Counted from the first letter of the stretch, positions 9,204-19,940 are shown. The stretch: DNA of 64,000 nt from an uncultured Muribaculaceae bacterium (GCA_910583675.1 CAJTYH010000007.1:1-64000), one strand, 5' to 3'. Notes: generated by a model not told the origin, from the letters alone. Made by a program: numbers and translations.

Positions 9204-10133
9204 ATGGACAATACGCAGTTTCCCATAACCATAATAATGCCGGTTTACAACCGCGCCGCAATCGTAGGACGCACTCTGAGAAGCATCGCCACACAGACAT
9301 TTCGCCCGTTGCGTGTGATAATCGTGGACAACGGCTCCACCGACGGCACCGCAACGGTCGTGGCAGATTGGAAGGAGGAGAACGAAAATGCCGGCTTCTC
9401 CATAGACATACTCCATGAAAGTATTCCGGGAGCGCCCGCCGCACGCAATCGCGGACTCGCTGAGACCACCTCGGAATATGTAATGTTCTTCGACAGCGAC
9501 GACATCATGCATCCCACGCATGTGGAGCGTGCCATGAAAGGATTCCGTCATCCCTCCCGTCCCGACATAGTGGGCTGGGACGCGACCATACACGACATAC
9601 ACAGCCACACTCGCCGCGCCATATTCTCTGCGGCATCACCGCTATGGCACGACATCATGAACGGCGGCATGGCGACACAGCGTTATGCCGCCCGAACCTC
9701 CATAATCCGTAAGGCAGGGGGATGGAACACTTCGATACACGGTTGGAACGACATAGAACTCGGAGCCAGGATCCTAAGGCTCTCACCGACAATGATGAAA
9801 CTCAGGGGAGCACCGACCGTAGAAATATTCCAGCAATGCGAGTCCATCACTGGCACGGGCTTTACCCAGGGAGCGGGGAAATGGGAAGCGTCGCTCGACG
9901 CAATCGAAGCCACGCTGGACACTGCCAGACACCGCCGATGGGTGCACCTGAGACGCACGCACCTGGCCGGACTGTATGCATCAGAAGGCTCACCGGCGCT
10001 GAGCAACAAACTGATGGCCTCGACACTCAGTACCGAACGATGCCCCTTCTACCGCATGCTCTTCCATGCCGTATACGCCCTTACCTCACGCCGCATACGG
10101 GGCGCATTGGTGCTTTTCCGCCCCTTCTTCTAA
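9204..10133 (+). CDS. Family 2 glycosyltransferase
   Basis: 309 residues with the GT2 signature: FPITIIMPVYNRAAIVGRTL at the N-terminus, IIVDNGSTDGT, PAARNRGLAETTSEYVMFFDSDD (the DxD donor/metal motif) and a later GWNDIELGARI region equivalent to the ED acceptor motif. It is cytosolic or peripheral, with only a short hydrophobic C-terminal stretch. It starts 12 bp after the ATP-grasp/GT2 fusion and is the last gene of the glycosyltransferase group. Donor sugar unknown. Confidence 0.9.
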   Translation: MDNTQFPITIIMPVYNRAAIVGRTLRSIATQTFRPLRVIIVDNGSTDGTATVVADWKEENENAGFSIDILHESIPGAPAARNRGLAETTSEYVMFFDSDDIMHPTHVERAMKGFRHPSRPDIVGWDATIHDIHSHTRRAIFSAASPLWHDIMNGGMATQRYAARTSIIRKAGGWNTSIHGWNDIELGARILRLSPTMMKLRGAPTVEIFQQCESITGTGFTQGAGKWEASLDAIEATLDTARHRRWVHLRRTHLAGLYASEGSPALSNKLMASTLSTERCPFYRMLFHAVYALTSRRIRGALVLFRPFF

Positions 10134-10172
10134 AGTCAGATTGCGGATGCTGACGGATTTTTTCAGGAAAAG

Positions 10173-10203
10173 TTGCTAATCAATTAGAAAATATATACCT
10201 TTG
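10173..10203 (+). promoter_or_regulatory. Promoter of the yceD-rpmF unit
   Basis: TTG (10173-10175), 20 nt, then TACCTTTG (10196-10203), a perfect match to TAnnTTTG. The start of transcription would be near 10210, 20 nt before the ATG of yceD. Confidence 0.7.
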
Positions 10204-10228
10204 CACAGTTTTTCCGCAGACTATAGCT

Positions 10229-10765
10229 ATGGGAAAGTTCAGTCAATTCAAATTGCCCCTGCGAAGCCTCGCCGAGGGCAAGCATACTTTTGAGTATCAT
10301 CTTGACAAGCAGTTCTTCCAGAACATGGAGAGCGCCGATGTGCGCGATGCCGATCTCAACGTGACGCTCACTGTGACATATCAGCATGGCGTTTACGCAT
10401 TATCCTTTGATTTCAAGGGCGTTGTAATCGTTCCTTGCGACAGGTGCCTTGACGACCTTTCCATAGACATAGACACGACATACGCCATCAACGTGAGATA
10501 CGGAGAAGATTACAACGACTCGGATGATTTCATGGAGATACCCGAAACCGATGCATTCCTCAACGTAGCCTACATGATCTTCGACACCGTATCGCTCGCC
10601 ATTCCCATCAAGCATGTGCACCCCATGGGCAAATGCAATCGCGCCATGAGTTCCCTGCTGAAAAAACATCGCGCACACGTCCCCGGCGACGATGACGCGG
10701 AACTGGAAGACGAGTTGATGGATGAGATGGATTCCATGCCGGAAGACCAACCTTCCGAGGACTGA
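10229..10765 (+). CDS. YceD/DUF177 family protein
   Basis: 178 residues. The DUF177 core is seen in the paired motif VPCDRCLDDLSIDIDTTYAINVRYG and in the acidic C-terminal tail. Proteins of this family are encoded immediately before rpmF in most bacteria and are linked to 23S rRNA or L32 handling; the biochemical function is not settled. The gene precedes rpmF by 52 bp here, which supports the assignment. The last ~25 residues are very acidic (DDDAELEDELMDEMD). Confidence 0.9.
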   Translation: MGKFSQFKLPLRSLAEGKHTFEYHLDKQFFQNMESADVRDADLNVTLTVTYQHGVYALSFDFKGVVIVPCDRCLDDLSIDIDTTYAINVRYGEDYNDSDDFMEIPETDAFLNVAYMIFDTVSLAIPIKHVHPMGKCNRAMSSLLKKHRAHVPGDDDAELEDELMDEMDSMPEDQPSED

Positions 10766-10817
10766 TCCCCGGCAGCTGAAAAAAGAACAACAAGAAAAAA
10801 AATAATATTAGACAACA

Positions 10818-11003
10818 ATGGCACATCCTAAAAGAAGACAATCAAAGACCCGCACAGCAAAGCGCCGCACACACGACAAGGCCGCTATGCCTACTCTCGC
10901 AATCTGCCCCAACTGCGGCGCATGGCATGTTTACCACTGCGTCTGCAACGAATGCGGCTACTACCGCGGCAAGATCGCAATTGAGAAAAACGCCGTCGTA
11001 TAA
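10818..11003 (+). CDS. rpmF: 50S ribosomal protein L32
   Basis: 61 residues, the standard L32 size. It starts MAHPKRRQSKTRTAKRRTHDK and carries a zinc-ribbon with four cysteines (CPNCGAWH, then CVCNECGYYRG). L32 is a late-assembling protein of the large subunit near the peptidyl transferase centre. It is followed by a strong terminator (11026-11065). Confidence 0.98.
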   Translation: MAHPKRRQSKTRTAKRRTHDKAAMPTLAICPNCGAWHVYHCVCNECGYYRGKIAIEKNAVV

Positions 11004-11025
11004 TCACCAGGCGTCATATTCACAC

Positions 11026-11065
11026 AAGGGCTGCCCGGGCATCACGCCCACACAGGCAGCCTTTT
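11026..11065 (+). terminator. Terminator between rpmF and fabH
   Basis: Outer stem 11026-11035 with 11055-11064 (AAGGGCTGCC with GGCAGCCTTT), an inner GGGC/GCCC stem, and a TTTT run at the 3' end. Confidence 0.75.
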
Positions 11066-11145
11066 GAACAAACTAAAAAAACGCAACTGCTGAGGAAACC
11101 GGAAGCGGTTTCTTCATGTTCTACCATTACCAACCCAGTACTGAT

Positions 11146-12129
11146 ATGCTCAACGCCAAGATTACCGGTATAGCGTCATATGTCCCCGACGACATCCTCG
11201 ACAACGAGATGCTGTCCAAGATGGTGGACACCAACGACGAATGGATCACCACACGCGTCGGCATCAAGGAGCGCCGCATTCTCAAAAAGGATGTAGGCTC
11301 ATCATATATGGGCATCGAGGCAGTAAAGAAGATGCTTGCCGAGACCCATACAGACCCCGCCGAAGTGGAACTCCTCATATGCGCTACCTCAAACCCCGAC
11401 TACCGCTTCCCATCCACCGGATCCATCATCTGCGAGGGCGCCGGACTCAAAAACGCCTATGCCTATGATATCCAGGCCGCATGCGCAGGCTTCATTGTTG
11501 CCCTTGAAGACGCTGCCGCATACATAAAAAGTGGTCTGCGCAAGAAGGTGATCGTGGTTGCCGCAGAGAAAATGTCTTCGATGATCAACTACAACGACCG
11601 TGCCACATGCCCTCTCTTCGGTGACGGGGCTGCCTGTGTAATGGTCGAGCCCACCGAAGATCCGGGAGTCGGAGTACTTGACGCCGTATTCCACGTCGAC
11701 GGCCGCGGACTTGAACATCTGGTCATGTGGGGAGGAGGATCGGCAAAGCCAACGACTCAAGCTACACTTGACGAAGGATTGCACTACCTTTTCCAGGACG
11801 GCAGGAACGTATACAAGAATGCTGTCACCGACATGTATACCGCATCGGTGGACATACTTAAGCGCAACGACCTGACTGCCGAGACAATTGACTGGCTCGT
11901 GCCACATCAGGCCAACCTCCGCATAATAGAGGCTGTAAGCTCACGCGCCGGCATACCCTCGGAAAAAGTGCTTGTGAACATACAGCACACCGGCAACACC
12001 TCGGCAGCCTCAATACCCCTCTGCCTTGACGAATACAAGGATCGCCTCAAGAAAGGCGACAAGATCCTCCTGACCGCATTCGGAGCAGGATTCACCTGGG
12101 GCTCCATGCTTCTGGTTTGGGATATGTAA
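11146..12129 (+). CDS. fabH: Beta-ketoacyl-ACP synthase III
   Basis: 327 residues from the ATG at 11146 (MLNAKITGIASYVPDD), which fits the family N-terminus; an ATG 30 bp upstream sits directly behind a small hairpin (11095-11112). FabH condenses an acyl-CoA primer with malonyl-ACP to start fatty acid synthesis. The Cys-His-Asn triad is visible: Cys113 in IQAACAGF, His254 in VPHQANLR and Asn284 in HTGNTSAAS. The yceD-rpmF-fabH order is conserved across bacteria, but plsX, which often lies between, is absent. Confidence 0.95.
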   Translation: MLNAKITGIASYVPDDILDNEMLSKMVDTNDEWITTRVGIKERRILKKDVGSSYMGIEAVKKMLAETHTDPAEVELLICATSNPDYRFPSTGSIICEGAGLKNAYAYDIQAACAGFIVALEDAAAYIKSGLRKKVIVVAAEKMSSMINYNDRATCPLFGDGAACVMVEPTEDPGVGVLDAVFHVDGRGLEHLVMWGGGSAKPTTQATLDEGLHYLFQDGRNVYKNAVTDMYTASVDILKRNDLTAETIDWLVPHQANLRIIEAVSSRAGIPSEKVLVNIQHTGNTSAASIPLCLDEYKDRLKKGDKILLTAFGAGFTWGSMLLVWDM

Positions 12130-12183
12130 TTGACTGCCAGCCATAAGAGCGAGCCATCATCGCGACAAGGCTGAAAAAGTTTC

Positions 12184-12213
12184 AAAAATAGCATCTTTTA
12201 AGATGCTATTTTT
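12184..12213 (+). terminator. Terminator after fabH
   Basis: A 14-bp perfect palindrome (12184-12197 with 12200-12213; AAAATAGCATCTT arms) ending in five T, before era. The A-run on the other side could also stop minus-strand transcription. Confidence 0.8.
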
Positions 12214-12251
12214 GTTTATCCTAAAACCCAGAGACCAAAAACAATCAGAAT

Positions 12252-13184
12252 ATGAGCGACAACATCCAAGAAGAAAAAAACAACGCAGAGGTTCCATCCA
12301 CAAACCATAAGGCAGGATTCGTAAACATTGTCGGCAATCCTAACGTAGGCAAGTCCACATTGATGAACGACCTTGTCGGGGAACGGGTAAGTATCATCAC
12401 TTCAAAGGCGCAGACCACACGCCACCGCATAACCGGCATCGTCAATACGCCGGAATATCAGATAGTATTCTCCGATACTCCCGGTGTCCTCAAGCCCAAC
12501 TACAAGCTGCAGGAAAGCATGCTCAGCTATGCTCAGGGAGCACTGACCGACGCAGACATACTTCTATACGTGACCGACGTGGTGGAAGACCCCACCAAGA
12601 ATGCCGACTTCGTGGCACGCGTTGCGAAGGAAACCATACCAGTACTGCTGGTCATCAACAAGATAGATCTCCTAAAGAACAACGGAGAACTTGATGTGAT
12701 AGTGGCAAAATGGAAAGAGCTCCTGCCCAATGCCGAAATATTCCCGCTTTCCGCAAAGGAACATTTCAACGTGGCCAACCTCATGGCACGCATAGTCGAA
12801 CTGCTCCCCCCCTCCCCACCTTATTTCGGGAAGGACGCACTCACCGACAAGCCCGCACGCTTCTTCGTTACGGAAATCATACGTGAGAAGATCCTCACGA
12901 ACTATGACAAGGAAATACCCTACAGCGTGGAGGTGATCGTAGAGAAATTCGACGAGAGCGAACACTCCATCCACATCATGGCCACAATTTTCGTGGAACG
13001 CGACAGCCAGAAGGGCATACTCATCGGCAAGGGCGGATCCATGCTCAAGAAAGTAGGCACCGCAGCACGCCTGGACATTGAGAAATTCTTCGACAAGAGC
13101 GTATACCTCGAACTCCACGTAAAGGTAGAGCCCAACTGGCGCAACCGCGAAAACAAGCTCAAGGCTTTCGGCTACATCGAATAA
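12252..13184 (+). CDS. era: GTPase Era
   Basis: 310 residues. Era binds the 3' end of 16S rRNA during 30S assembly. The GTPase domain has G1 GNPNVGKST, G3 DTPG (SDTPGVLKPNYKLQ) and G4 NKID. The C-terminal KH domain is present (ILIGKGGSMLKKVGTAARLDIEKF and VKVEPNWRNRENKLKAFGY). A short hydrophilic leader (about 20 residues) precedes the G domain. Followed by the GTAA-capped hairpin at 13217-13244. Confidence 0.97.
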   Translation: MSDNIQEEKNNAEVPSTNHKAGFVNIVGNPNVGKSTLMNDLVGERVSIITSKAQTTRHRITGIVNTPEYQIVFSDTPGVLKPNYKLQESMLSYAQGALTDADILLYVTDVVEDPTKNADFVARVAKETIPVLLVINKIDLLKNNGELDVIVAKWKELLPNAEIFPLSAKEHFNVANLMARIVELLPPSPPYFGKDALTDKPARFFVTEIIREKILTNYDKEIPYSVEVIVEKFDESEHSIHIMATIFVERDSQKGILIGKGGSMLKKVGTAARLDIEKFFDKSVYLELHVKVEPNWRNRENKLKAFGYIE

Positions 13185-13216
13185 CCGCCCCGACTACCCA
13201 CGCCCCCCGGCCTCGC

Positions 13217-13244
13217 AAGTGATGACGCGTAAGCGGAATCACTT
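13217..13244 (+). terminator. GNRA-capped hairpin after era
   Basis: AAGTGAT-GA-CGC-GTAA-GCG-GA-ATCACTT: a 7-bp closing stem, a possible tandem G.A internal loop, CGC/GCG and a GTAA tetraloop, followed by a pyrimidine-rich run. The core matches the element after greA with compensating changes in the closing stem. Confidence 0.5.
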
Positions 13245-13260
13245 CCTCTTCCCCCCTCCC

Positions 13261-13291
13261 TTGCCGGATGAGGAAAAATGAACTATCTTTG
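13261..13291 (+). promoter_or_regulatory. Promoter of der
   Basis: TTG (13261-13263), 20 nt, then TATCTTTG (13284-13291). Transcription would start about 25 nt before the ATG at 13325. Confidence 0.65.
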
Positions 13292-13324
13292 CACATCTTT
13301 TAACGCAGAACACCTGATATACGC

Positions 13325-14641
13325 ATGTCTCAACTCGTAGCAATCGTCGGACGCCCCAACGTGGGCAAATCGACCCTTTTCAACCGACTCACCGAATCTC
13401 GCCAGGCCATCGTCGACGAGACTGCCGGTACAACCAGAGACCGCCAGTACGGAAAAGTCGACTGGACGGGACGGGAATTTTCCATCGTAGACACCGGAGG
13501 ATGGGTCGTAAACTCCGACGACATTTTCGAGGGGGAAATCAACAAACAGGTGCACCTTGCCATAGAGCAGGCAGATGAGATCCTGTTCGTGGTCGATGCC
13601 ATGAACGGGGTGACAGACCTTGACGACCATGTGGCAGAGATACTAAGGAAATCGAAGAAACCGGTAATCCTTGTAGCCAACAAGGTCGACTCCAACGAAT
13701 GGCTGTACAATGTCCCCGAATTCTACAGCCTCGGCCTGGGAGAGCCATACCCCGTAAGCGCGGTAAGCGGCTACGGCACAGGCGACCTTCTTGACGAGAT
13801 TGTAAAGAAACTTCCGGTTCCCGACGACAATGAGGAGGATCTGGAGGAAATTCCCCGATTCGCCATCGTGGGACGACCGAACGCCGGCAAATCGTCGCTC
13901 ATCAACTCATTCATAGGAGAAGAGCGCCATATAGTCACAGACATCGCCGGCACCACCCGCGACAGCATCTACACCCGCTACACCAAGTTCGGCTTCGACT
14001 TCTATCTGGTGGATACCGCCGGCATACGCAAGAAACAGAAAGTCAACGAGGACATAGAATACTATTCGGTAATACGATCCATCCGCGCCATAGAAGCCGC
14101 CGACGTATGCATCCTCATGATCGACGCCACACGCGGCATCGAAAGCCAGGATGCCAACATCTTCGGTCTTATACAGCGCAACAAGAAAGGACTTGTAGTA
14201 TGCGTGAACAAATGGGACATAGCGGAGGACAAGAGCCTGGAAGCCCAGAAGCATTTCGAACAGGCCATCCGCAACCGCTTCGCCCCGTTCACCGACTTTC
14301 CGGTAATTTTCTGTTCCGCCCTTACCAAGCAACGCATCTACAAGGTGATAGAAACCGCAGTGGAGGTATACGGCAACCGCCGACGCGAGGTGTCGACTTC
14401 GCAGCTCAACAAGGTAATGCTTGAGGCCATAGGCGCATATCCGCCCCCCGCAAACAAGGGCAAATACATCAAGATCAAATATGTGACCCAGCTCAAGGGT
14501 GCGCCCGTGCCCACATTCATCTTCTTCTGCAACCTGCCGCAGTGGGTGAAGGAGCCTTACCGCCGCTTCCTCGAAAACAAGCTGCGCGAGCACTGGGACT
14601 TCAACGGGACTCCCATACAGGTGTTCATGCGCGAGAAATAA
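13325..14641 (+). CDS. der: Ribosome-associated GTPase Der (EngA)
   Basis: 438 residues with two tandem GTPase domains, the hallmark of Der: first G1 GRPNVGKST near residue 9 with DTGGW and NKVD; second G1 GRPNAGKSS near residue 183 with DTAG and NKWD. A C-terminal KH-like domain follows ([18 protein letters not shown], then [19 protein letters not shown]). Der is needed for 50S subunit maturation. It has its own promoter, so era and der, although neighbours, need not be one operon. Confidence 0.97.
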   Translation: MSQLVAIVGRPNVGKSTLFNRLTESRQAIVDETAGTTRDRQYGKVDWTGREFSIVDTGGWVVNSDDIFEGEINKQVHLAIEQADEILFVVDAMNGVTDLDDHVAEILRKSKKPVILVANKVDSNEWLYNVPEFYSLGLGEPYPVSAVSGYGTGDLLDEIVKKLPVPDDNEEDLEEIPRFAIVGRPNAGKSSLINSFIGEERHIVTDIAGTTRDSIYTRYTKFGFDFYLVDTAGIRKKQKVNEDIEYYSVIRSIRAIEAADVCILMIDATRGIESQDANIFGLIQRNKKGLVVCVNKWDIAEDKSLEAQKHFEQAIRNRFAPFTDFPVIFCSALTKQRIYKVIETAVEVYGNRRREVSTSQLNKVMLEAIGAYPPPANKGKYIKIKYVTQLKGAPVPTFIFFCNLPQWVKEPYRRFLENKLREHWDFNGTPIQVFMREK

Positions 14642-14669
14642 TGATCGCACACCATACATCACCACGATC

Positions 14670-15197
14670 TTGAACACCGAGACTTTCACCCGCACAATAG
14701 CGGTCAAGGACTACATGAAGCGCTTCCGAGATGCGGAGCGCTTCATCGGTTTATGCCGGCAATGCGGCAACTACGGGAAACGATGGGGATGCCCCCCGTT
14801 TGACCACGATCCTACCGACCGGCTCGGACGCTATTCTACAGCAGAGATCATCGTCACAACTATCCATCCCGACCGGAGCGGAATTCCAATATCCGAGGGT
14901 GCCAAAATAATGCGCCCGGTAAGGGAACGGCTGGAACGCGAACTTCTGGCAAGGGAAGCACTCACAGGCGGACTGGCATTTACATTCGTCGGGGAATGCC
15001 TGAACTGCCCTTCCGGCTCCTGCACTCGCCCACAGGGTCTCCCCTGCCGCCACCCCGACAAAGTACGCCCGTCGCTCGAAGCATACGGATTCGACCTCGG
15101 CCGCACACTCAAGGAGCTATTCGGCATGGAACTGCTATGGGGCACCGACGGCACCCTCCCCCGTTACCTCACACTGGTCTGCGCGCTCTTCCATTGA
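14670..15197 (+). CDS. DUF2284 predicted metal-binding protein
   Basis: 175 residues if translation begins at the TTG at 14670, which keeps the segment (ETFTRTIAVKDYM) usually present in the family; the first ATG is at 14715. Conserved cysteines are visible in CRQCGNYGKRWGCPPF and in CLNCPSGSCTRPQGLPCRHPDK. Members are thought to bind a metal or Fe-S centre, and some are linked to corrinoid chemistry; no function is established. It follows der by 28 bp. Confidence 0.8.
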   Translation: MNTETFTRTIAVKDYMKRFRDAERFIGLCRQCGNYGKRWGCPPFDHDPTDRLGRYSTAEIIVTTIHPDRSGIPISEGAKIMRPVRERLERELLAREALTGGLAFTFVGECLNCPSGSCTRPQGLPCRHPDKVRPSLEAYGFDLGRTLKELFGMELLWGTDGTLPRYLTLVCALFH

Positions 15198-15246
15198 AAT
15201 TCCTTATCCACCACAAACCTATCCGACAGGATCTCACTTTTTTTAT

Positions 15247-15254
15247 TAAATTTG
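15247..15254 (+). promoter_or_regulatory. Possible -7 element before the small membrane protein
   Basis: TAAATTTG ends 9 nt before the ATG at 15264, so the transcript would have almost no leader. No clear -33 partner. Confidence 0.35.
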
Positions 15255-15263
15255 CGACGCACA

Positions 15264-15680
15264 ATGACAGAAAGAGCTATAAATACTGCAACCGAACAGT
15301 CCACGTTTACGCGCATAAGGAAGTTCCTTATCCACCTGTCCGATAGCGAACCTGTGGGATGGTGCATCATCACCGCATCCACTTCCCTGATATGGTGGAA
15401 CTGCTATACCGGATCATTGGCCGCCCCCGCTGTCACATGCCTTGCACTCATGGTCGCCATCGGCTATGGCATCGCAGCAGCCTTCAAGAAAGTACGCATA
15501 GTGCCTGAAAGTGCCATTGTCGGTAGCACACGCTATGCGTTTGTACTGTATATGCTCATCGTAAACGCCCGCCATGGCGTTTCTCCGGGATGGGCATGGT
15601 TCATAACTGCCGCTTACGCTACAGCAATAGTATTCAGAGCCATCGAATGGCACAGAAAGAGAAAGCACGAAAAAACATGA
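15264..15680 (+). CDS. Small multi-pass membrane protein of unknown function
   Basis: 138 residues from the ATG at 15264 (MTERAINTATEQSTFTRIRK). I do not recognise a family. Three or four hydrophobic segments are visible: GWCIITASTSLIWWN, AAPAVTCLALMVAIGYGIAAA, STRYAFVLYMLIVNA and WAWFITAAYATAIVF, ending in a basic tail (HRKRKHEKT). It stands alone between the DUF2284 gene and gapA. Confidence 0.65.
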   Translation: MTERAINTATEQSTFTRIRKFLIHLSDSEPVGWCIITASTSLIWWNCYTGSLAAPAVTCLALMVAIGYGIAAAFKKVRIVPESAIVGSTRYAFVLYMLIVNARHGVSPGWAWFITAAYATAIVFRAIEWHRKRKHEKT

Positions 15681-15766
15681 AACCTGGCTTAGACAAAAGC
15701 TGTTAATTACTGAAATATTTCTTTAATTATTCCGATGCCGGAATAAGTTTTTTTGAGAAAAATTAG

Positions 15767-15774
15767 TACCTTTG
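15767..15774 (+). promoter_or_regulatory. -7 element of the gapA promoter
   Basis: TACCTTTG, a perfect -7 match, preceded by a T-rich tract rather than a clear -33 element. It implies an untranslated leader of about 120 nt for gapA, long for this window. The leader contains short inverted repeats (AGCGC around 15786 and 15817) but no class I recognise. Confidence 0.5.
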
Positions 15775-15866
15775 TATCGCTTAAAGCGCACCTACCGATT
15801 GTTATAAAGGCAGTGAGCGCTAAAGCTGCTGATATTCAGCTAGTTTTAACAGCAACTAACAATTAA

Positions 15867-16910
<1,044 letters not shown>

Positions 16911-16936
16911 TCCCCGACAGGAATTACCCATATACC

Positions 16937-16974
16937 GGGGCGATGTGTCAAAATTGGCATATCGCCCCCTTTTT
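16937..16974 (+). terminator. Terminator of gapA
   Basis: A stem of about 14 bp with some G-T pairs (GGGGCGAT at 16937 pairing with ATCGCCCC ending at 16968), then a T-rich tail (16970-16974). Confidence 0.8.
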
Positions 16975-17017
16975 GTCTCCTTATGGCAATCGTGCTGTCA
17001 GATATCCCCGGATTGAT

Positions 17018-17025
17018 TATCTTTG
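17018..17025 (+). promoter_or_regulatory. -7 element before the GH78 gene
   Basis: TATCTTTG, 28 nt before the ATG at 17053. A -33 partner is not clear. Confidence 0.5.
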
Positions 17026-17052
17026 CAGAAACCAAACATCCCACATAAATTC

Positions 17053-19920
17053 ATGTACAGAATCCCAACCATCTTCCTGATAATACTCACCCTAACCGCC
17101 AAGAACTTTCGCATAGGCGCACGAACAGCACACGACTTCAGGGCTGCAGATCTCACCTGCGAGTATCTAACCGATCCTCTTGGCGTCAGCAATGAGGAAC
17201 AACCGCGTCTGGGATGGAGGACGGAAGTTGCCGACATGCAAGCCAGACCTAACCTTACACAGACGGCCTACCAGATCATGGCTGCATCATCCGGGGAAAA
17301 GCTCGCCAAGGGAGATGCCGATTTATGGAACAGCGGGAAAGTCGCCTCATCGCAATCAGCACAGATACCCTACGGCGGCGTTCTTCCCGATGAAGGATCC
17401 CTATGTCACTGGAAAGTACGCCTATGGGACAACCGCGGACGCGTCTCCGACTGGAGCGCACCCGCAATATGGGGCACCGGGATAAACCGGTGGAGGGCGC
17501 AATGGATCGGCGGCAAACGAGATGAAGCGATCCACAGATACGCAGAATATGTCCGCCTCCACCATTCCGACAGCGATTTTGACACACGCTACTGGGAAAA
17601 TCCGCCGGCGCTCCCCTCCCCCTTGCTGCGGAAAGCATTCGTGCTCCCCCCGGATATTACAAGAGCCACACTATATGCATCGGCCATAGGCTATTATGAG
17701 ATATGGATAAACGGCATGCGCGTCGGCGACCAATTGCAAGCACCTGAATGGACGGACTATTCAGACCACGTGCAGTACCAGACATACGATGTGACCCGAC
17801 TTGTCCTGCCGGGTGAGAACGCCATAGGCGCGACACTCGCTGACGGATGGGCGCTGGGTCGTCTGGCCGGGGTGAAATGGATGCGCAGTTTTCCTCACCG
17901 GGGATTTTATGCGCTTGACCGACGGCTGATCGCAGAACTGCACATCGAAACGAAAGACGGGTCAACGATAGTGATACCCACCGATGACAGTTGGAAAATA
18001 AACCCCGACGGCTATATCCGCGAGGCCGACAATTTCGCCGGGCAGACCATAGACGCGACAAGGATCCCCGCCGGATGGCAACTCCCGAGGTTCAAGGAAT
18101 CAGCCGGATGGGAACACGCACTGGCAGACACCGCCCTGCAAATCCCCCTCACACCCCAACGCAATGAGCCAATAAGGGCACACACCACTCTCAAACCTGT
18201 CAGGATATGGAAAGACGGCGAAAGATTCCTGATAGATTTCGGACAGAACATCGCCGGCCACTGCAAGCTCAAGATAAAGGGTGAAAGAGGCGACACCGTG
18301 ACATTGCGACATGGCGAGTGGCTCAATGACGACGGCACGATATATACCCAAAGCCTCGGATATGCCAAAGCCACAGACAGGTTCATTCTTTCCGGCAAGG
18401 AAGACATATTCGAACCGACTTTCACATACCACGGATTCCAATATGCGGAAGCGACAGGGATCAAGGGCGCACTTACCCCTGAAATGATAGAGGCGAAGGC
18501 GGTTGCATCACACGCCCGACAGACCGGTCGGTTCAGATGCTCGGACGACAGATTGAACAAACTTTTCAGCAACATCCTCTGGACACAACGCAACAACATG
18601 TTCAGCGTGCTCACCGACAATCCTTCCCGCGACGAGCGCACAGGCGCGATGGGCGACATACAGATATTCGCACAAACCGCGATTTTCAACATGGACATGG
18701 CACCCTTCCTGACCAAGTATCTGTACGACATGAAAGACGTGGCACCCAACGGCCAATTCATGTCAATGATACCGTCATTGAAAAATCCCGGCTTGTGGGA
18801 TGGGTGGATCGGTGCCCCGGGATGGTGTGAGGCAGGTCTCATATTACCATTGCGGCTGTATGAGAATTACGGTGACACCCGCGCCTTGAGCGCACTTTAC
18901 AAGGAAATGAAAGGCCACATAGACGCTACAATCCGCGAAAATCCGGACTTGATATGGAAAGTGCGTCACAATCACAATGGCGACTGGCTGAACGCCAACA
19001 CCATCACCTCACCACCCGATGCCACATTCAACACCACCCGCGGCGCTACGCCCGACGATCTTTTCGCCACTGCATTCCTCGCATACTCCACGCGGTTGCT
19101 TTCTGAGATAGCGGACATATTGGGTCACAATGACGACCGCCGCAAATATTCCGCCTTGGCTTCGGAGATAAGAGACCGCTTTGCAGACGAATTCGTTGAT
19201 CCCGACGGTAAAGTCGCAGGAGACACACAGGGGGCATACTCCATATCACTGGCTTACGATCTGATTCCTGAAGAATTACGCGACAAGAGCTTTTCACACC
19301 TGCTCAGATGCATAGAGGAGTATGACTACCGTCTTTCAACGGGCTTCATATCCACCCCGATGATGATGCAGCTATTGGTGGATTTCGGACGCGCCGACAT
19401 CGCATACCGACTGCTCATGTCCACACGGTTCCCGTCGTGGCTCTATATCGTCAACAACGGTGCCACCACCGTATGGGAACGATGGGACGCATGGATCCCG
19501 GGACGCGGATTTCAGAATCCGGCCATGAACTCGCTCGACCATGTGGCATTCGGCGCGGTAGGCGAATGGATGTACCGCAACATATTGGGAATAAATCCCG
19601 ATCCGAAATCACCGGGATACAGCCACTTCATACTGCGCCCTATCCCCGGAGGCGGTCTTACCTGGGCGGAAGGAAGTTACGACTCCGTCAAGGGACAAAT
19701 AAGTTCGGCATGGGAAACTGCCGGAAGATCTACCACCTACCGTTTCACGATTCCCGCCAACACCAGCGCCACGGTGATACTCCCTGATTGCAAGCCGGAA
19801 GAGATCAGCAGCCTCATCCCGCAGACCGCCACCAGACCGGCGTTCAAACACACCAACGGCAACTCATCCACGGAACTTGGATCCGGAGAATACACCTTTA
19901 TTGTAAAGAAAGCCTCCTAA
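17053..19920 (+). CDS. GH78 alpha-L-rhamnosidase
   Basis: 955 residues from the ATG at 17053. A hydrophobic N-terminus (MYRIPTIFLIILTLTA) suggests export. It removes terminal alpha-L-rhamnose from glycans or glycosides. The domain order fits GH78: fibronectin-like N-terminal region with LTCEYLTDPLGVSNEEQPRL, a beta-sandwich with AIGYYEIWINGMRVGD, a second beta domain with RIWKDGERFLIDFGQNIAG, the (alpha/alpha)6 catalytic domain and a C-terminal beta domain. Catalytic-region motifs include DNPSRDERTGAMGD and GATTVWERWD. No PUL partner (SusC/SusD) is adjacent; the TonB-type barrel gene converges from the other side. Confidence 0.93.
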   Translation: MYRIPTIFLIILTLTAKNFRIGARTAHDFRAADLTCEYLTDPLGVSNEEQPRLGWRTEVADMQARPNLTQTAYQIMAASSGEKLAKGDADLWNSGKVASSQSAQIPYGGVLPDEGSLCHWKVRLWDNRGRVSDWSAPAIWGTGINRWRAQWIGGKRDEAIHRYAEYVRLHHSDSDFDTRYWENPPALPSPLLRKAFVLPPDITRATLYASAIGYYEIWINGMRVGDQLQAPEWTDYSDHVQYQTYDVTRLVLPGENAIGATLADGWALGRLAGVKWMRSFPHRGFYALDRRLIAELHIETKDGSTIVIPTDDSWKINPDGYIREADNFAGQTIDATRIPAGWQLPRFKESAGWEHALADTALQIPLTPQRNEPIRAHTTLKPVRIWKDGERFLIDFGQNIAGHCKLKIKGERGDTVTLRHGEWLNDDGTIYTQSLGYAKATDRFILSGKEDIFEPTFTYHGFQYAEATGIKGALTPEMIEAKAVASHARQTGRFRCSDDRLNKLFSNILWTQRNNMFSVLTDNPSRDERTGAMGDIQIFAQTAIFNMDMAPFLTKYLYDMKDVAPNGQFMSMIPSLKNPGLWDGWIGAPGWCEAGLILPLRLYENYGDTRALSALYKEMKGHIDATIRENPDLIWKVRHNHNGDWLNANTITSPPDATFNTTRGATPDDLFATAFLAYSTRLLSEIADILGHNDDRRKYSALASEIRDRFADEFVDPDGKVAGDTQGAYSISLAYDLIPEELRDKSFSHLLRCIEEYDYRLSTGFISTPMMMQLLVDFGRADIAYRLLMSTRFPSWLYIVNNGATTVWERWDAWIPGRGFQNPAMNSLDHVAFGAVGEWMYRNILGINPDPKSPGYSHFILRPIPGGGLTWAEGSYDSVKGQISSAWETAGRSTTYRFTIPANTSATVILPDCKPEEISSLIPQTATRPAFKHTNGNSSTELGSGEYTFIVKKAS

Positions 19921-19940
19921 GCGGTAAACGCGGACACAGA

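Noticed and set aside
17023..17052. TTG start for the GH78 gene
   Set aside because: The TTG belongs to the -7 promoter element; the ATG at 17053 is followed by a signal-like sequence.
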